A model generated the notes under the pieces. The model saw only the letters and a list, made by a program, of their open reading frames with translations. It had not been told where the DNA came from and did not search any database. From NCBI GenBank assembly GCA_015065965.1, contig SVPH01000018.1, positions 1 through 56,653 on the forward strand: a stretch of 56,653 nt of DNA, read 5' to 3'. Of this stretch, positions 42,231 to 51,233 are shown piece by piece. The position numbers and the translations under genes are program-made. Each line of letters begins with the position of its first letter. Position 1 is the stretch's first letter. This DNA is from Oscillospiraceae bacterium. Lineage in GTDB: Bacteria > Bacillota > Clostridia > Oscillospirales > Acutalibacteraceae.

Positions 42231-44579
42231 ATGAATATCCTTGAAAAAATCAGAACATCAATTACATATTGTGATGGCGGCGCAGGAACACTGCTTCAGT
42301 CGTGGGGTCTTAAATCAGGCGAACAGCCTGAAATGTGGAACATCACAAATCCCGATAAAATAATAGAAATGCACCGCAAATACCTTCAAGCAGGCGCGCA
42401 GATTATAACCACCTGCACTTTCGGCGCAAACAGACTGAAATTTGATAATCTTGAAGAAGTCATCAATGCTGCGGTTAAAAATGCAAAAACAGCATGTGAA
42501 GGCTATGATGCATACATTGCGCTTGACATCGGCCCTACCGGCAAAATGCTTGAACCTCTCGGTGATTTGAAATTTGAAGAAGCAGTTTCTGTTTTTTCTG
42601 AAGCAATCAGAATCGGTACACAAGCAGGCGCAGACCTTGTTCTTATTGAAACCATGAATGACAGTTATGAGGCAAAAGCCGCTGTGCTCGCAGCAAAAGA
42701 AAGTTGTGATCTGCCCGTTTTTGTTACCTGCGTTTATGATGAAAGCAAAAAACTCATGACAGGTGCTGACCCTGCCGCAATGATTGCAATGCTGGAAGGT
42801 CTCGGCGTTGATGCAATAGGCATGAACTGTTCACTCGGGCCAAAACAGATGGTTGGCATTGTTCCCGAATTTGCAAAGAATGCAAGCATTCCCATAATAG
42901 TAAATCCCAACGCAGGTCTGCCAAGAAGCGAAAACGGCAAAACGGTTTACGATATTGATGCCGATGAATTCTCCGATATAATGTGCGATATTGTAAAATC
43001 AGGCGCAACAATTATCGGCGGCTGCTGCGGCACTACACCGGAGCATATAAAAAAGACTGTTGAAAAAACGTTCAACCTGCCGTTTGCATTGCCAAAAAAG
43101 AAAAATCAGACCGTGATTTCATCATACACTCATGCTGTAAAAATCGGCGATGCTCCGGTTATAATCGGCGAAAGAATTAATCCGACAGGCAAAAAACTTT
43201 TCAAAGAAGCCCTTCGCAAAAAGGATATAAACTATATTCTCAGTGAAGGACTTGCACAAAACAAAAAAGGCGTTTCCGTTCTTGATGTCAATGTAGGTCT
43301 GCCAGAAATCAATGAAACCGAAATGATGGTAAACGTTATAAAATCACTTCAGGAAGTTATTGACCTTCCCTTGCAGATTGACACCGTTGACCCTGTTGCA
43401 ATGGAACATGCACTGCGAATATATAACGGAAAAGCGCTGATTAATTCCGTAAGCGGTAAAGAAGAAAGCATGAAGGCGGTTTTCCCTCTCATTCAAAAAT
43501 ACGGAGGAGTAGTAATTGCCGTTACGCTTGACGAAAACGGAATACCCGAAACCGCAGAAGGCAGAATTGAAATTGCAAAAAAAATAATTGCCCGTGCCAA
43601 AGAATACGGCATAGGCGAAAATGATATTATTGTTGATCCGCTTGCAATGGCTGTTTCAAGCGATTCAAACAGCGCAAATGTTACACTTGAAGCAGTAAAG
43701 ACACTGCATGAGATGGGAATTAAAACAAGCCTTGGTGTTTCAAACATTTCGTTCGGTTTACCTGCAAGACCCGATGTAAATGCAGTATTCTACACAATGG
43801 CTATGCAAAACGGACTGGACTGCGCTATTATTAATCCGTTCTCCGTTGAAATGATGAAGGCATGGCACTGTTTTATGGCTCTGACAGGAAAAGACGAAAA
43901 CTGTGCGGATTACATTGAATTTGCAAACGCCCTTGCCCCGGTTCAGACATCTGCAACGCAAAAAAATGACGCAACTCTCGGCGGATGCATAATCAGCGGT
44001 CTTAAAGAGCAGGCAGGTGCACTGGCTTCAGACCTTTTAAATACAACCGCTCCCATAGAGATAATCAACACAATGATTATTCCTGCTCTCAACACGGTAG
44101 GCAAAGGGTTTGAAGAAAAGAAAGTATATCTGCCGCAACTTCTCATGAGTGCACAGGCGGCAAAAGAAGCGTTTGATGCAATTAAATCCGCTATCCCTGC
44201 AGATGAAAACAAAAAGGGTAAAATTGTCATTGCAACCGTAAAGGGTGATGTTCACGATATAGGTAAAAATATCGTAAAAGTTCTGCTCGAAAATTACGGA
44301 TATGATGTAATTGACCTTGGCAAAGATGTTGCCCCCGAAGCGGTTGTTGATGCGGTTAAGGCGGAAGACATCAGCCTCGTTGGTCTCAGTGCGTTGATGA
44401 CAACAACCGTACCTGCAATGGAAGAAACGATAAAATTGCTCCGTAAAGAAGCGCCTGACTGTAAAGTTATGGTAGGCGGTGCTGTAATGACAGAAGAATA
44501 TGCTGAAATGATCGGTGCTGACAGTTACGGCACAGATGCCATGGCTTCCGTAAGATATGCAGAAAAAGTATTCGGATAA
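42231..44579 (+). CDS. metH: Cobalamin-dependent methionine synthase, short form
   Basis: 782 residues against ~1200 for full MetH. Homocysteine domain ~1-290 with zinc cysteines in GMNCSLGPKQ and IIGGCCGTTPEH; methyltetrahydrofolate (pterin-binding) domain ~310-570 (GERINPTGKK, VLDVNVGLPE); cobalamin cap ~575-650 (LPQLLMSAQAAKEAF); B12 domain with the lower-ligand His in GDVHDIGKN and GLSALMTTTV. The reactivation domain is absent and supplied by the gene just upstream. The ribosome site AGAGGAA precedes ATG 42231. Transfers methyl from 5-methyl-THF to homocysteine. Confidence 0.96.
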   Translation: MNILEKIRTSITYCDGGAGTLLQSWGLKSGEQPEMWNITNPDKIIEMHRKYLQAGAQIITTCTFGANRLKFDNLEEVINAAVKNAKTACEGYDAYIALDIGPTGKMLEPLGDLKFEEAVSVFSEAIRIGTQAGADLVLIETMNDSYEAKAAVLAAKESCDLPVFVTCVYDESKKLMTGADPAAMIAMLEGLGVDAIGMNCSLGPKQMVGIVPEFAKNASIPIIVNPNAGLPRSENGKTVYDIDADEFSDIMCDIVKSGATIIGGCCGTTPEHIKKTVEKTFNLPFALPKKKNQTVISSYTHAVKIGDAPVIIGERINPTGKKLFKEALRKKDINYILSEGLAQNKKGVSVLDVNVGLPEINETEMMVNVIKSLQEVIDLPLQIDTVDPVAMEHALRIYNGKALINSVSGKEESMKAVFPLIQKYGGVVIAVTLDENGIPETAEGRIEIAKKIIARAKEYGIGENDIIVDPLAMAVSSDSNSANVTLEAVKTLHEMGIKTSLGVSNISFGLPARPDVNAVFYTMAMQNGLDCAIINPFSVEMMKAWHCFMALTGKDENCADYIEFANALAPVQTSATQKNDATLGGCIISGLKEQAGALASDLLNTTAPIEIINTMIIPALNTVGKGFEEKKVYLPQLLMSAQAAKEAFDAIKSAIPADENKKGKIVIATVKGDVHDIGKNIVKVLLENYGYDVIDLGKDVAPEAVVDAVKAEDISLVGLSALMTTTVPAMEETIKLLRKEAPDCKVMVGGAVMTEEYAEMIGADSYGTDAMASVRYAEKVFG

Positions 44580-44586
44580 AAAATCA

Positions 44587-44616
44587 TCCCGTTGACTTAA
44601 CGTCAACGGGAATTTT
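44587..44616. terminator. Bidirectional terminator after metH
   Basis: Stem TCCCGTTGAC / GTCAACGGGA with a 5-base loop, then ATTTTTG on the + strand; on the minus strand TGATTTTTT follows, serving the convergent epimerase gene. Confidence 0.92.
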
Positions 44617-44618
44617 TG

Positions 44619-45461
44619 TTATATCACTTCTGCGCTCCATGCAAACTCAAATGTTTCACCCTTGTTGAGATGCTGAATTCCTCTTTTTTCTGAAATATCA
44701 GCCTTAACATCTCTGCCGTCATTTACACCGTACCAAGGCTCAATGCAGACATAGGGTGCGCCGGGCTTTGCCCAAATGCCGAGAAACGGGCAATCGCCAA
44801 AAGTAAACTCAACCTCATAATCGCTCTTGATTCTGAGTTTTTTTGATTTGATATCGGAAAGAATGAGTGCGTCAGGTTCAAAAATTTCTTTTGTAATCGC
44901 AATCTCTCTTGAATTTTCTATAAGAGGATATTTTTCATCAATTATGATGCTGTCCTTATCAATGCGCTCTGTTGCAAGCGTTTCAGGCTGCTCAAATTCA
45001 ATAATATCGCCCACTTTGCAATTGAATGCAGGGTGCGCACCGACTGAAAAATACATTTCCCCGTCCGTTTTGTTAACTACTGTCATTGTGTTAACAAGTT
45101 TCTTTCCGCAAAGTTCAAAGGTTACAAGATACTCAAAATCAAAGGGATAGTTTTCGCGTGTTTTTTCGTCGCTTTCAAGGCTGAAAACCGCTTTTGCTCC
45201 CTCACATTCTTTAACATTAAAAAGAAGTTTTCTTGCAAGACCATGCTTTGGCATTGTGTATTCCGTGCCGTTATAACGGTATTTATCATCAAGAAGTTGA
45301 CCGATAATCGGGAAAAGAACAGGCGCCTGACCGTACCATATATCGGGGTTGCCCTGCCAGATATACTCCTTTGAATTTTCTTTGAGTATGAGTGAATGGA
45401 GTTGAGCACCCATATCATCAATTTCACAAGTTAGAAATTCATTTTCAATTTTGTAATACAT
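44619..45461 (-). CDS. Aldose 1-epimerase family protein (LacX-like)
   Basis: 280 residues of the galactose-mutarotase superfamily: FLTCEIDDMGAQLHSLILK at the N-terminus, APVLFPIIGQL, YTMPKHGLARKLLF (conserved His), FSVGAHPAFN (second catalytic His) and a C-terminal Glu in CIEPWYG. The form is closer to LacX than to classical GalM, so the sugar may be a hexose or a hexose phosphate. AAGGAG precedes ATG 45461, 11 bases after the GH43 gene, with which it forms a unit. Confidence 0.92.
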   Translation of the reverse strand: MYYKIENEFLTCEIDDMGAQLHSLILKENSKEYIWQGNPDIWYGQAPVLFPIIGQLLDDKYRYNGTEYTMPKHGLARKLLFNVKECEGAKAVFSLESDEKTRENYPFDFEYLVTFELCGKKLVNTMTVVNKTDGEMYFSVGAHPAFNCKVGDIIEFEQPETLATERIDKDSIIIDEKYPLIENSREIAITKEIFEPDALILSDIKSKKLRIKSDYEVEFTFGDCPFLGIWAKPGAPYVCIEPWYGVNDGRDVKADISEKRGIQHLNKGETFEFAWSAEVI

Positions 45462-45472
45462 ATTAATTCTCC

Positions 45473-46510
45473 TTAAAAGATTTTATACCAAAACTTTATT
45501 AAAGTATAGTAGACCTCAAAAAACATTCTGTAAAAAATATCGCCAAATGTATATTTGCCCTCAATTTCAAGCATGTCGCCTGTATCGTTAACGGCAAGGA
45601 ATCTTGCAGTTTCAATCACACCGTCTGTTTCTCCGTTAGGGGAATGGATTGACATCATCAACTTACCGTCAAGTGTATAAAACAGCATCGGATGTCCGCC
45701 GTCATATTTAAAACTGCTGCCTCTTTCATAAAATGCTTCAGGATAATGAATCCAATTGCCGTATATTTCACCGTTATCCGAAACAGCCAAACCGACCGCA
45801 TATCCACCCGATTTTGAAAAATTGGACCACAGCATAATCAATCTGCCGTTTTCAGTGCGGTAAAGGCACGGACCGTCAGTAACGCGGCCGGTTGTCCACA
45901 GATGATTTTTTGCCCTAAAAAGCACAATCGGCTCACTGATAAAACGGCTCAAGTCATCACTGAGTTTTGCCGCTGCCATTTCGCCGACTTCATCGGGGCT
46001 TGATGTCCATTCATTAACATAAACCATCCACGGTTGACCTTGACGGTCGATATAGAGCGTGCCGTCAATACAGTCGATTTCTTTTGGAGTAACGTGACCG
46101 TCACTGATCATCACAAACGGACCAAGCGGAGAAGACGATTTATAGATTGCAGTTCCCCTTTTGCCGCTTGCCTGTGAACGGTATGTTGCAAAAAGATAAA
46201 AATTGCCGCCGTAATAATGGCACTCCGGTGCCCAGAAATCCGCAATCTCATCAGAACCTTCTGCAGGAGTATAAACCTGAACAGGGAATGACCAATCCTC
46301 AAGATTTTCGCTTACAACGCAGCCATAACCATTTCCGTTTGAAAGGCAAGTGCCGTACAAATAATACTTGCCGTCATGAACCAGAACATAAGGGTCACGC
46401 ACATGACCGTCTTCGGCTTTAAAAGGATACTCCTCGCTTGCATAAGAATTAAAGCAAACACAACTGAATATAAAAGCAAATAAAGTGACTGCTGAAACAA
46501 ATTTTTTCAT
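45473..46510 (-). CDS. Secreted glycoside hydrolase family 43 protein with aromatic C-terminal tail
   Basis: 345 residues from ATG 46510 (AGGGGTG upstream; the frame opens at 46537). The signal peptide ends near NSYASEE. Propeller motifs: Asp39 in GHVRDPYVL (base), DFWAPECHYY, Asp149 in CIDGTLYID, and TDGPCLYRTENGRLIMLWSNF at ~211, where many GH43 enzymes have an acid Glu and this one has Asp212. Some GH43 subfamilies carry this DGP form. It is extracellular, perhaps an arabinanase or xylosidase. The end (FYRMFFEVYYTLIKFWYKIF) is a strongly aromatic amphipathic segment shared in style with two other secreted proteins here. Followed by the epimerase gene. Confidence 0.87.
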   Translation of the reverse strand: MKKFVSAVTLFAFIFSCVCFNSYASEEYPFKAEDGHVRDPYVLVHDGKYYLYGTCLSNGNGYGCVVSENLEDWSFPVQVYTPAEGSDEIADFWAPECHYYGGNFYLFATYRSQASGKRGTAIYKSSSPLGPFVMISDGHVTPKEIDCIDGTLYIDRQGQPWMVYVNEWTSSPDEVGEMAAAKLSDDLSRFISEPIVLFRAKNHLWTTGRVTDGPCLYRTENGRLIMLWSNFSKSGGYAVGLAVSDNGEIYGNWIHYPEAFYERGSSFKYDGGHPMLFYTLDGKLMMSIHSPNGETDGVIETARFLAVNDTGDMLEIEGKYTFGDIFYRMFFEVYYTLIKFWYKIF

Positions 46511-46560
46511 ATTATACACCCCTGAATAATTTAGCACATTGATAAACTAATTTCAATATA

Positions 46561-47247
46561 TCAATTGCGTTTTAATGTTCTGAGGTAAGCCTTTTGTTCA
46601 TCGGTTATTCGGTAACTTTCAACCGCTTTTCTTATTGTTTTGTTATGCGTTTCTGCATCAAGCCTGTTATTCTCAAGGTAAGGAATAACTGCATCATACT
46701 GCTTTGCAAGTGCCGTTGCAAAGTACCACGCAACCATCATTTTAATGTAATATTCATCCGACCTGACTTTTGCAACAGCCTCTGGGTATTCAGGACTGAA
46801 AAGATCGTCAAGATAAAAGCACATCAGCATTTCAATGCCGAAACGCACCGTATATACGTGCTCCGAATTCATCCATTTTTCAATTTCCGAAAACAACTCT
46901 GCAAGATGGTTTTTAAAAATTTTCGGACGCATCATGTCACATGTTGCCCAGTTATCAACATACGGCAGAAAAATGTTTAGTTGCTTAATGCACTCATCAT
47001 AATCTTTTATACCCTCAATCAAAAATGCGTGAAGATTATTTTCTTCATAATATTTATGAGGAAGCGTTTTTATGAACTCTGCCGCACAAGGTGTTTTTGA
47101 AAATTCTTTAGCAAAACGCCTTAAATCAGGTGTACGCACACCGATAACCGTTTCCTTTGGAATAGTGGGCATAAGCCGTGAATGGAAATCTCTGTAACCA
47201 AAATCCTGCAATTCAAAAAGCCGCTCACGGATATATTTTTCCGTCAT
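46561..47247 (-). CDS. AlkD-like DNA alkylation repair protein
   Basis: 228 residues built of HEAT-like helical repeats: IGVRTPDLRRFAKEF, YYEENNLHAFLIEGI, VDNWATCDMMRPKIF and MMVAWYFATALAKQY. AlkD glycosylases remove bulky alkylpurines without base flipping; the conserved Asp-containing VDNWATCD is the active-site region. ATG 47247 has GGGTGG five bases upstream; a GTG at 47256 is less likely. The gene overlaps the end of the clan-A hydrolase by 23 bases. Confidence 0.92.
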   Translation of the reverse strand: MTEKYIRERLFELQDFGYRDFHSRLMPTIPKETVIGVRTPDLRRFAKEFSKTPCAAEFIKTLPHKYYEENNLHAFLIEGIKDYDECIKQLNIFLPYVDNWATCDMMRPKIFKNHLAELFSEIEKWMNSEHVYTVRFGIEMLMCFYLDDLFSPEYPEAVAKVRSDEYYIKMMVAWYFATALAKQYDAVIPYLENNRLDAETHNKTIRKAVESYRITDEQKAYLRTLKRN

Positions 47248-49783
47248 TGACACCACCCGATTTATTCATATATATATATGATGTTGAGTTAACAGTTGCC
47301 GAATATATATGCGGGGCAAACGAATCCTGACCGTTGAATTTAACCGAGCCGTCATTTGAAAGAAGAATTTTGTTCTCCCCTGCTTCAAGTTCAAGGTTTA
47401 TTGTAACGGTTTTAACTGTATCCCAACTGTAGGTGTTTCTGCACCATAAAGTTTGCTTATCGCCGTTTGCCTCAACGGTTACATAGCGTTCGATAAGGTC
47501 AACATTATAACTGTGCACTCCGCCTTCATCATTATTTGCGTAAGCAAGAGTCATTCTGTAACTGCCTGCATTCGGAACGGTAACCGTAAATTCTGCACTG
47601 CCGCCATTTGACGATATACCGTCAATATAATCACCGTTTAAAACAGCCGAACCGTCAATAGTCATTTCGCTTGCAGTTATGCATTCGGCAAAACCGTTTT
47701 TTTCTGTTTTATTTATACTGCAATCTATATCTTCTGTTGTTGCAACATCTATGTAATTCAGACCTTTTCGCAGATAAACAGCAGAAGTTCCGCTATCCGT
47801 GCTGCCCTTTGCACCGTCAATTTCAAACTCCGCCGCAGCGCCAATATTCATCTTATAAAATCCGTCTGCAGGCGATACTGCAAGGAACGATTTGTTATCG
47901 CCTGTTGTTCTGTCCGAATCTTTAAGCACAGTAATTGCAGTATCGTTGCTGTGAGGCACAACAAGCATGCTGTCAACAACAAATGTTCCGCTCTTATGAG
48001 CAAGAGTAATGCTGTGGCTGCCCTTATCAAGATAACGGATAAATGTCATTTTATCTGTGTATTCGCTCTTTATGGTATTGGGCAGCGAAATTTCCTGTTC
48101 TGTGCCGTCAAGAGTCATTGTTACAAGGGTATCTTTACGGTCATCGGGTGTTCTTCCGTCATTTGAGTTGCCGTAAATCAAAGTGAGGTCATAATATCCG
48201 CTCTCGGGTATATCAAAATTTACCGTAACGCTGTCACCGATATTTTCAAGACCGCCTACCATTCCGTTTTGCTGACCTGTTGTGGCATATGCGCTGTCAT
48301 AAGTATATGATCCGCCTGTGCGCACACCGTTTTCAAATTCATAGCGAACGGGAAGATTTTTATTTGTATAGTCAATTTCACCATCGGATTCGGTTACGGT
48401 GATATGATAAACCGCCGTAGGATCAATCTCTTCAAGTTCAACCTTAAGCCTGCCGAAAGGAGCACATGCCGTGTATTCACGCACAACATACGGCTCGGTA
48501 ACTATGCCGCTGATCCCTTCAAAATAAACACACTCTATGCGGACATTAACTTTTTCGCCAAGGTTAGTTTTGTCAAGATTTTTCAGATAAACACTGCCTG
48601 AATAATCACAGCCTCCGCAGATAACTGTGATTTCATCCTTATCCTCCGTCACAGATGCAATGCCCGTAAATCCGCTGTAATGGAATCTGTCATATCCGTA
48701 TTTTATTGCATTTGCAAAGTCAGCATGAAGCACATCTATAATTTTTGATTTGAGAAGGTCACCCTCCATATCAGTATACCAACGGTAAAGCCACCAGTTG
48801 GAATTAGGGCTGATATTATCTGCCGCTGTATCGTTGAGGTTATTGGCAAGGCGCCAATATGCCATGTTGCCGTAAACGCCTGAATTCTCAATCTGAACAA
48901 CATAATGAAGCATATCGGCGGGTGCGCCGCACTCATACATTGTGCCGTATTCAGTAACAATTACAGGCAAATCTTCAATGCCGAGGTCATCCTCGATACT
49001 TCTGTAATCATCAACATGCTCCTGCCAATATAATGACGATTTATCGCCGAGTTCATGATAAATCATAACATCGGGTACGCAGTTATTTTCTTTGCAGAAT
49101 TCAAGAAAATCTCTTATTTCATAACTGTCATAATCACAGTTACCTGGACCGCCTATAAGCGCAGCAGGATTTATTGATTTCACAAGGTTGTATGTTTCTT
49201 TCCATGCCTCATAGAAACGCTGCTTTGCCGCATCGTCAAACATAAGCCATGTACCGTCCTCGGACATTGTTCCGAACCACACGCCGTTATCCGCTTCGTT
49301 ATATATGCAGTAAACCAATCTGTCCGCATATTCTTTTTGTGAAAGTTCTCTTACCTTTTCTTCAACCTGAGAAAGAAAACGGTTGCGGACAAACTCCATA
49401 TGGTCATATTCCCCTGCTTTGCGCATCTGCCAGATTTCATCATGGCAATAATACCATGTGTCAAAACAATCCTGCAGATACACTGTTATGTAATCACAGT
49501 TACCAAGGGCAGGTGCGGCATTATCAACATCACCTATGGGATGCTGCAAACCGCCTATTACTTTTTGTGAAACGCTTGCAATATCAATGCTTTCGGTCAT
49601 TGCGTTGTCAGGTACATTGCTCTGTGCAATGCCGTAAAGGTAACCCGACGCTCTGCTTGAGACCTCACCCATGCTGATTGACGCATCGACCTCAATTGTA
49701 GGTTCAAACAAATACGGCAAGCCCTCCGCAGCAAGACCAAGCACTGTTATAAAACTTAATAATAAACTTATAAAATTACTCAT
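47225..49783 (-). CDS. Secreted clan-A (GH39/GH5-like) hydrolase with CBM35-like modules
   Basis: 852 residues; the hydrophobic N-terminus (SNFISLLLSFITVLGLAAE) is a signal peptide. Residues ~45-370 form a TIM-barrel with acid/base Glu163 in CIYNEADNG and nucleophile Glu278 in VIVTEYGT, the clan-A pattern; length and spacing suggest GH39 or a related family. A beta-sandwich (~375-465) follows, then a CBM35/CBM6-like module at ~478-607 (RYEFENGVRTGGSY...), a degenerate repeat and a second module at ~705-835 (ITASEMTIDGSAVLNG..., GSYRMTLAYANND). It should act outside the cell on plant or microbial polysaccharide. The start overlaps the flavoprotein stop (ATGA) with only a weak ribosome site, so it is translationally coupled. 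Confidence 0.83.
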   Translation of the reverse strand: MSNFISLLLSFITVLGLAAEGLPYLFEPTIEVDASISMGEVSSRASGYLYGIAQSNVPDNAMTESIDIASVSQKVIGGLQHPIGDVDNAAPALGNCDYITVYLQDCFDTWYYCHDEIWQMRKAGEYDHMEFVRNRFLSQVEEKVRELSQKEYADRLVYCIYNEADNGVWFGTMSEDGTWLMFDDAAKQRFYEAWKETYNLVKSINPAALIGGPGNCDYDSYEIRDFLEFCKENNCVPDVMIYHELGDKSSLYWQEHVDDYRSIEDDLGIEDLPVIVTEYGTMYECGAPADMLHYVVQIENSGVYGNMAYWRLANNLNDTAADNISPNSNWWLYRWYTDMEGDLLKSKIIDVLHADFANAIKYGYDRFHYSGFTGIASVTEDKDEITVICGGCDYSGSVYLKNLDKTNLGEKVNVRIECVYFEGISGIVTEPYVVREYTACAPFGRLKVELEEIDPTAVYHITVTESDGEIDYTNKNLPVRYEFENGVRTGGSYTYDSAYATTGQQNGMVGGLENIGDSVTVNFDIPESGYYDLTLIYGNSNDGRTPDDRKDTLVTMTLDGTEQEISLPNTIKSEYTDKMTFIRYLDKGSHSITLAHKSGTFVVDSMLVVPHSNDTAITVLKDSDRTTGDNKSFLAVSPADGFYKMNIGAAAEFEIDGAKGSTDSGTSAVYLRKGLNYIDVATTEDIDCSINKTEKNGFAECITASEMTIDGSAVLNGDYIDGISSNGGSAEFTVTVPNAGSYRMTLAYANNDEGGVHSYNVDLIERYVTVEANGDKQTLWCRNTYSWDTVKTVTINLELEAGENKILLSNDGSVKFNGQDSFAPHIYSATVNSTSYIYMNKSGGVNDGKIYP

Positions 49784-51144
49784 AATTCAGGTTTCCAATC
49801 TGAGAGTTTGCCTGTTGTTTTCCAAAGATTTTCTGCTTCTGCAACCCATGCTTCAAAGCCATCGGGTGTTTCGGGAAATTTTTCGTAATGATCGGTGAGT
49901 TTTCCGCTGTCGATCAATCCTTTTAAAATGCTTTTTATTTCTGCAATTTTAATATGGCCCGTAACAATACCTGCAATAACATAAACAGCAATCTTTAATA
50001 TATCCCCTGCACTGACATTGAGTTCCTTGCCCATGCCTCCGAGAATTTTCTTGCTGAAAATAACATCATGCTTGAAAAGGTACTCATTTGCCTTTGGGCT
50101 GTGCCTCACAATGCCCGTAAGCAGAGCCATAAGGCTCGCAAATTCCTTGCCCTGAGTATTATTATAAAGTTTGTTGATACTCCAGAGCGCTTCTCTTGTG
50201 GGGTATGCCCCGTCTGCCATTGCTTTTGATGCAACATCAACAGCAATTTGTTCGAGTGCAAGTGAAGCCGTACAGCCCTCGCCGCAGTTAGGCTTTGTAA
50301 TGCATGCGGCATCACCCATAGCGATAAATCCGTCAGCAACGAACGAATACGGTGCTCTGTGATATGGTGTTCTGCCTTTTTCGATTTTCTTAACGGTATG
50401 TTCGGGCAGTTTTGCATTCTTTGAAAACTGCGCAAAGCACTTTTCAACATAGTCAAACCCAAAACAAGCGCCTATGCCGAGAATTGCATCACTGCCTGCA
50501 CTGGGCGCAAGCCAACTCTTATAAGCAAGCCAAAATTCCGAAAAATTCCTCTTGCCTCTGCCGTCTGCAAAATCAACATATCTGAGGGTAACATACAGAA
50601 TATCATCGGGAGTAAGTTCAAACTTTTCAACGCCGTAATTATCGGGCAAACTGCGCCTTACAACAGCAGGAATACCCGAACAATCCGCAACAAGGCGGCA
50701 GCCAACACTTACCTTTTCGCCGTCTTTTACATATGTTACGCCGCAGATTTTGCCGTTTTCATCATAAACAAGGCCGTCAAATGCTGTGTTATAAAGAATT
50801 TCTGCTCCTGCTTTGGCAGCCCAATCGTTCATCAGAACTATATAGTCATGCTTATGCATACCGACAACGGTTGAGGGGGCAGGCTTAGGATAATTACTGT
50901 AAGCCGAAAGCATATCCTGATCAGTAAAAATGAATTCACAGATACCGTCGCCTTCTTTAACCTCAGGCAAACCGTATTGCTCCATTTCATCCTTACCCAT
51001 ATGGAAAACATCGTAATCAGGGCTGATTTTTTCTCTTGAACTCTTATCTAACATAAGAACGCTGAAGCCTTTTTCAGCCATTCTGCGCGCATAAAAACTG
51101 CCTGCGGTTGAAGCACCTACTACGATTATGTCATAATTTTTCAC
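49780..51144 (-). CDS. Geranylgeranyl-reductase-like FAD-dependent oxidoreductase
   Basis: 454 residues. GTG start at 51144 with AAGGGGAG six bases upstream; the frame opens at 51186. FAD-binding Rossmann motif YDIIVVGASTAGSFYARRMAEKG at the N-terminus (GxSxxG), and the second FAD motif GFIAMGDAACITKPNCGEGCTASL near residue 290. The family reduces isoprenoid double bonds or acts as FixC/monooxygenase-like dehydrogenases; the substrate is unknown. A hydrophobic stretch at ~385-405 (IAVYVIAGIVTG) may contact the membrane. Translationally coupled to the secreted hydrolase gene downstream. Confidence 0.88.
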   Translation of the reverse strand: MKNYDIIVVGASTAGSFYARRMAEKGFSVLMLDKSSREKISPDYDVFHMGKDEMEQYGLPEVKEGDGICEFIFTDQDMLSAYSNYPKPAPSTVVGMHKHDYIVLMNDWAAKAGAEILYNTAFDGLVYDENGKICGVTYVKDGEKVSVGCRLVADCSGIPAVVRRSLPDNYGVEKFELTPDDILYVTLRYVDFADGRGKRNFSEFWLAYKSWLAPSAGSDAILGIGACFGFDYVEKCFAQFSKNAKLPEHTVKKIEKGRTPYHRAPYSFVADGFIAMGDAACITKPNCGEGCTASLALEQIAVDVASKAMADGAYPTREALWSINKLYNNTQGKEFASLMALLTGIVRHSPKANEYLFKHDVIFSKKILGGMGKELNVSAGDILKIAVYVIAGIVTGHIKIAEIKSILKGLIDSGKLTDHYEKFPETPDGFEAWVAEAENLWKTTGKLSDWKPEL

Positions 51145-51191
51145 AACTAACTCCCCTTCTGAATTAATCTGATTTAATTTTAACAAACATT

Positions 51192-51226
51192 AAGCCGCAT
51201 TGCAACCATAATTTGCAATGCGGCTT
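51192..51226. terminator. Hairpin after the Nudix gene
   Basis: Perfect 13-bp stem AAGCCGCATTGCA / TGCAATGCGGCTT with a 9-base loop. A T-run follows on the + strand only; on the minus strand, where it ends the eight-gene operon, the tail is weak (AATGTTTGTT). Confidence 0.75.
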
Positions 51227-51233
51227 TTTAAGA

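Noticed and set aside
47262-47281. Alternating TA run as a microsatellite of interest
   Set aside because: It lies inside codons for Tyr-Ile-Tyr near the end of the secreted hydrolase and is short; no sign of phase variation.
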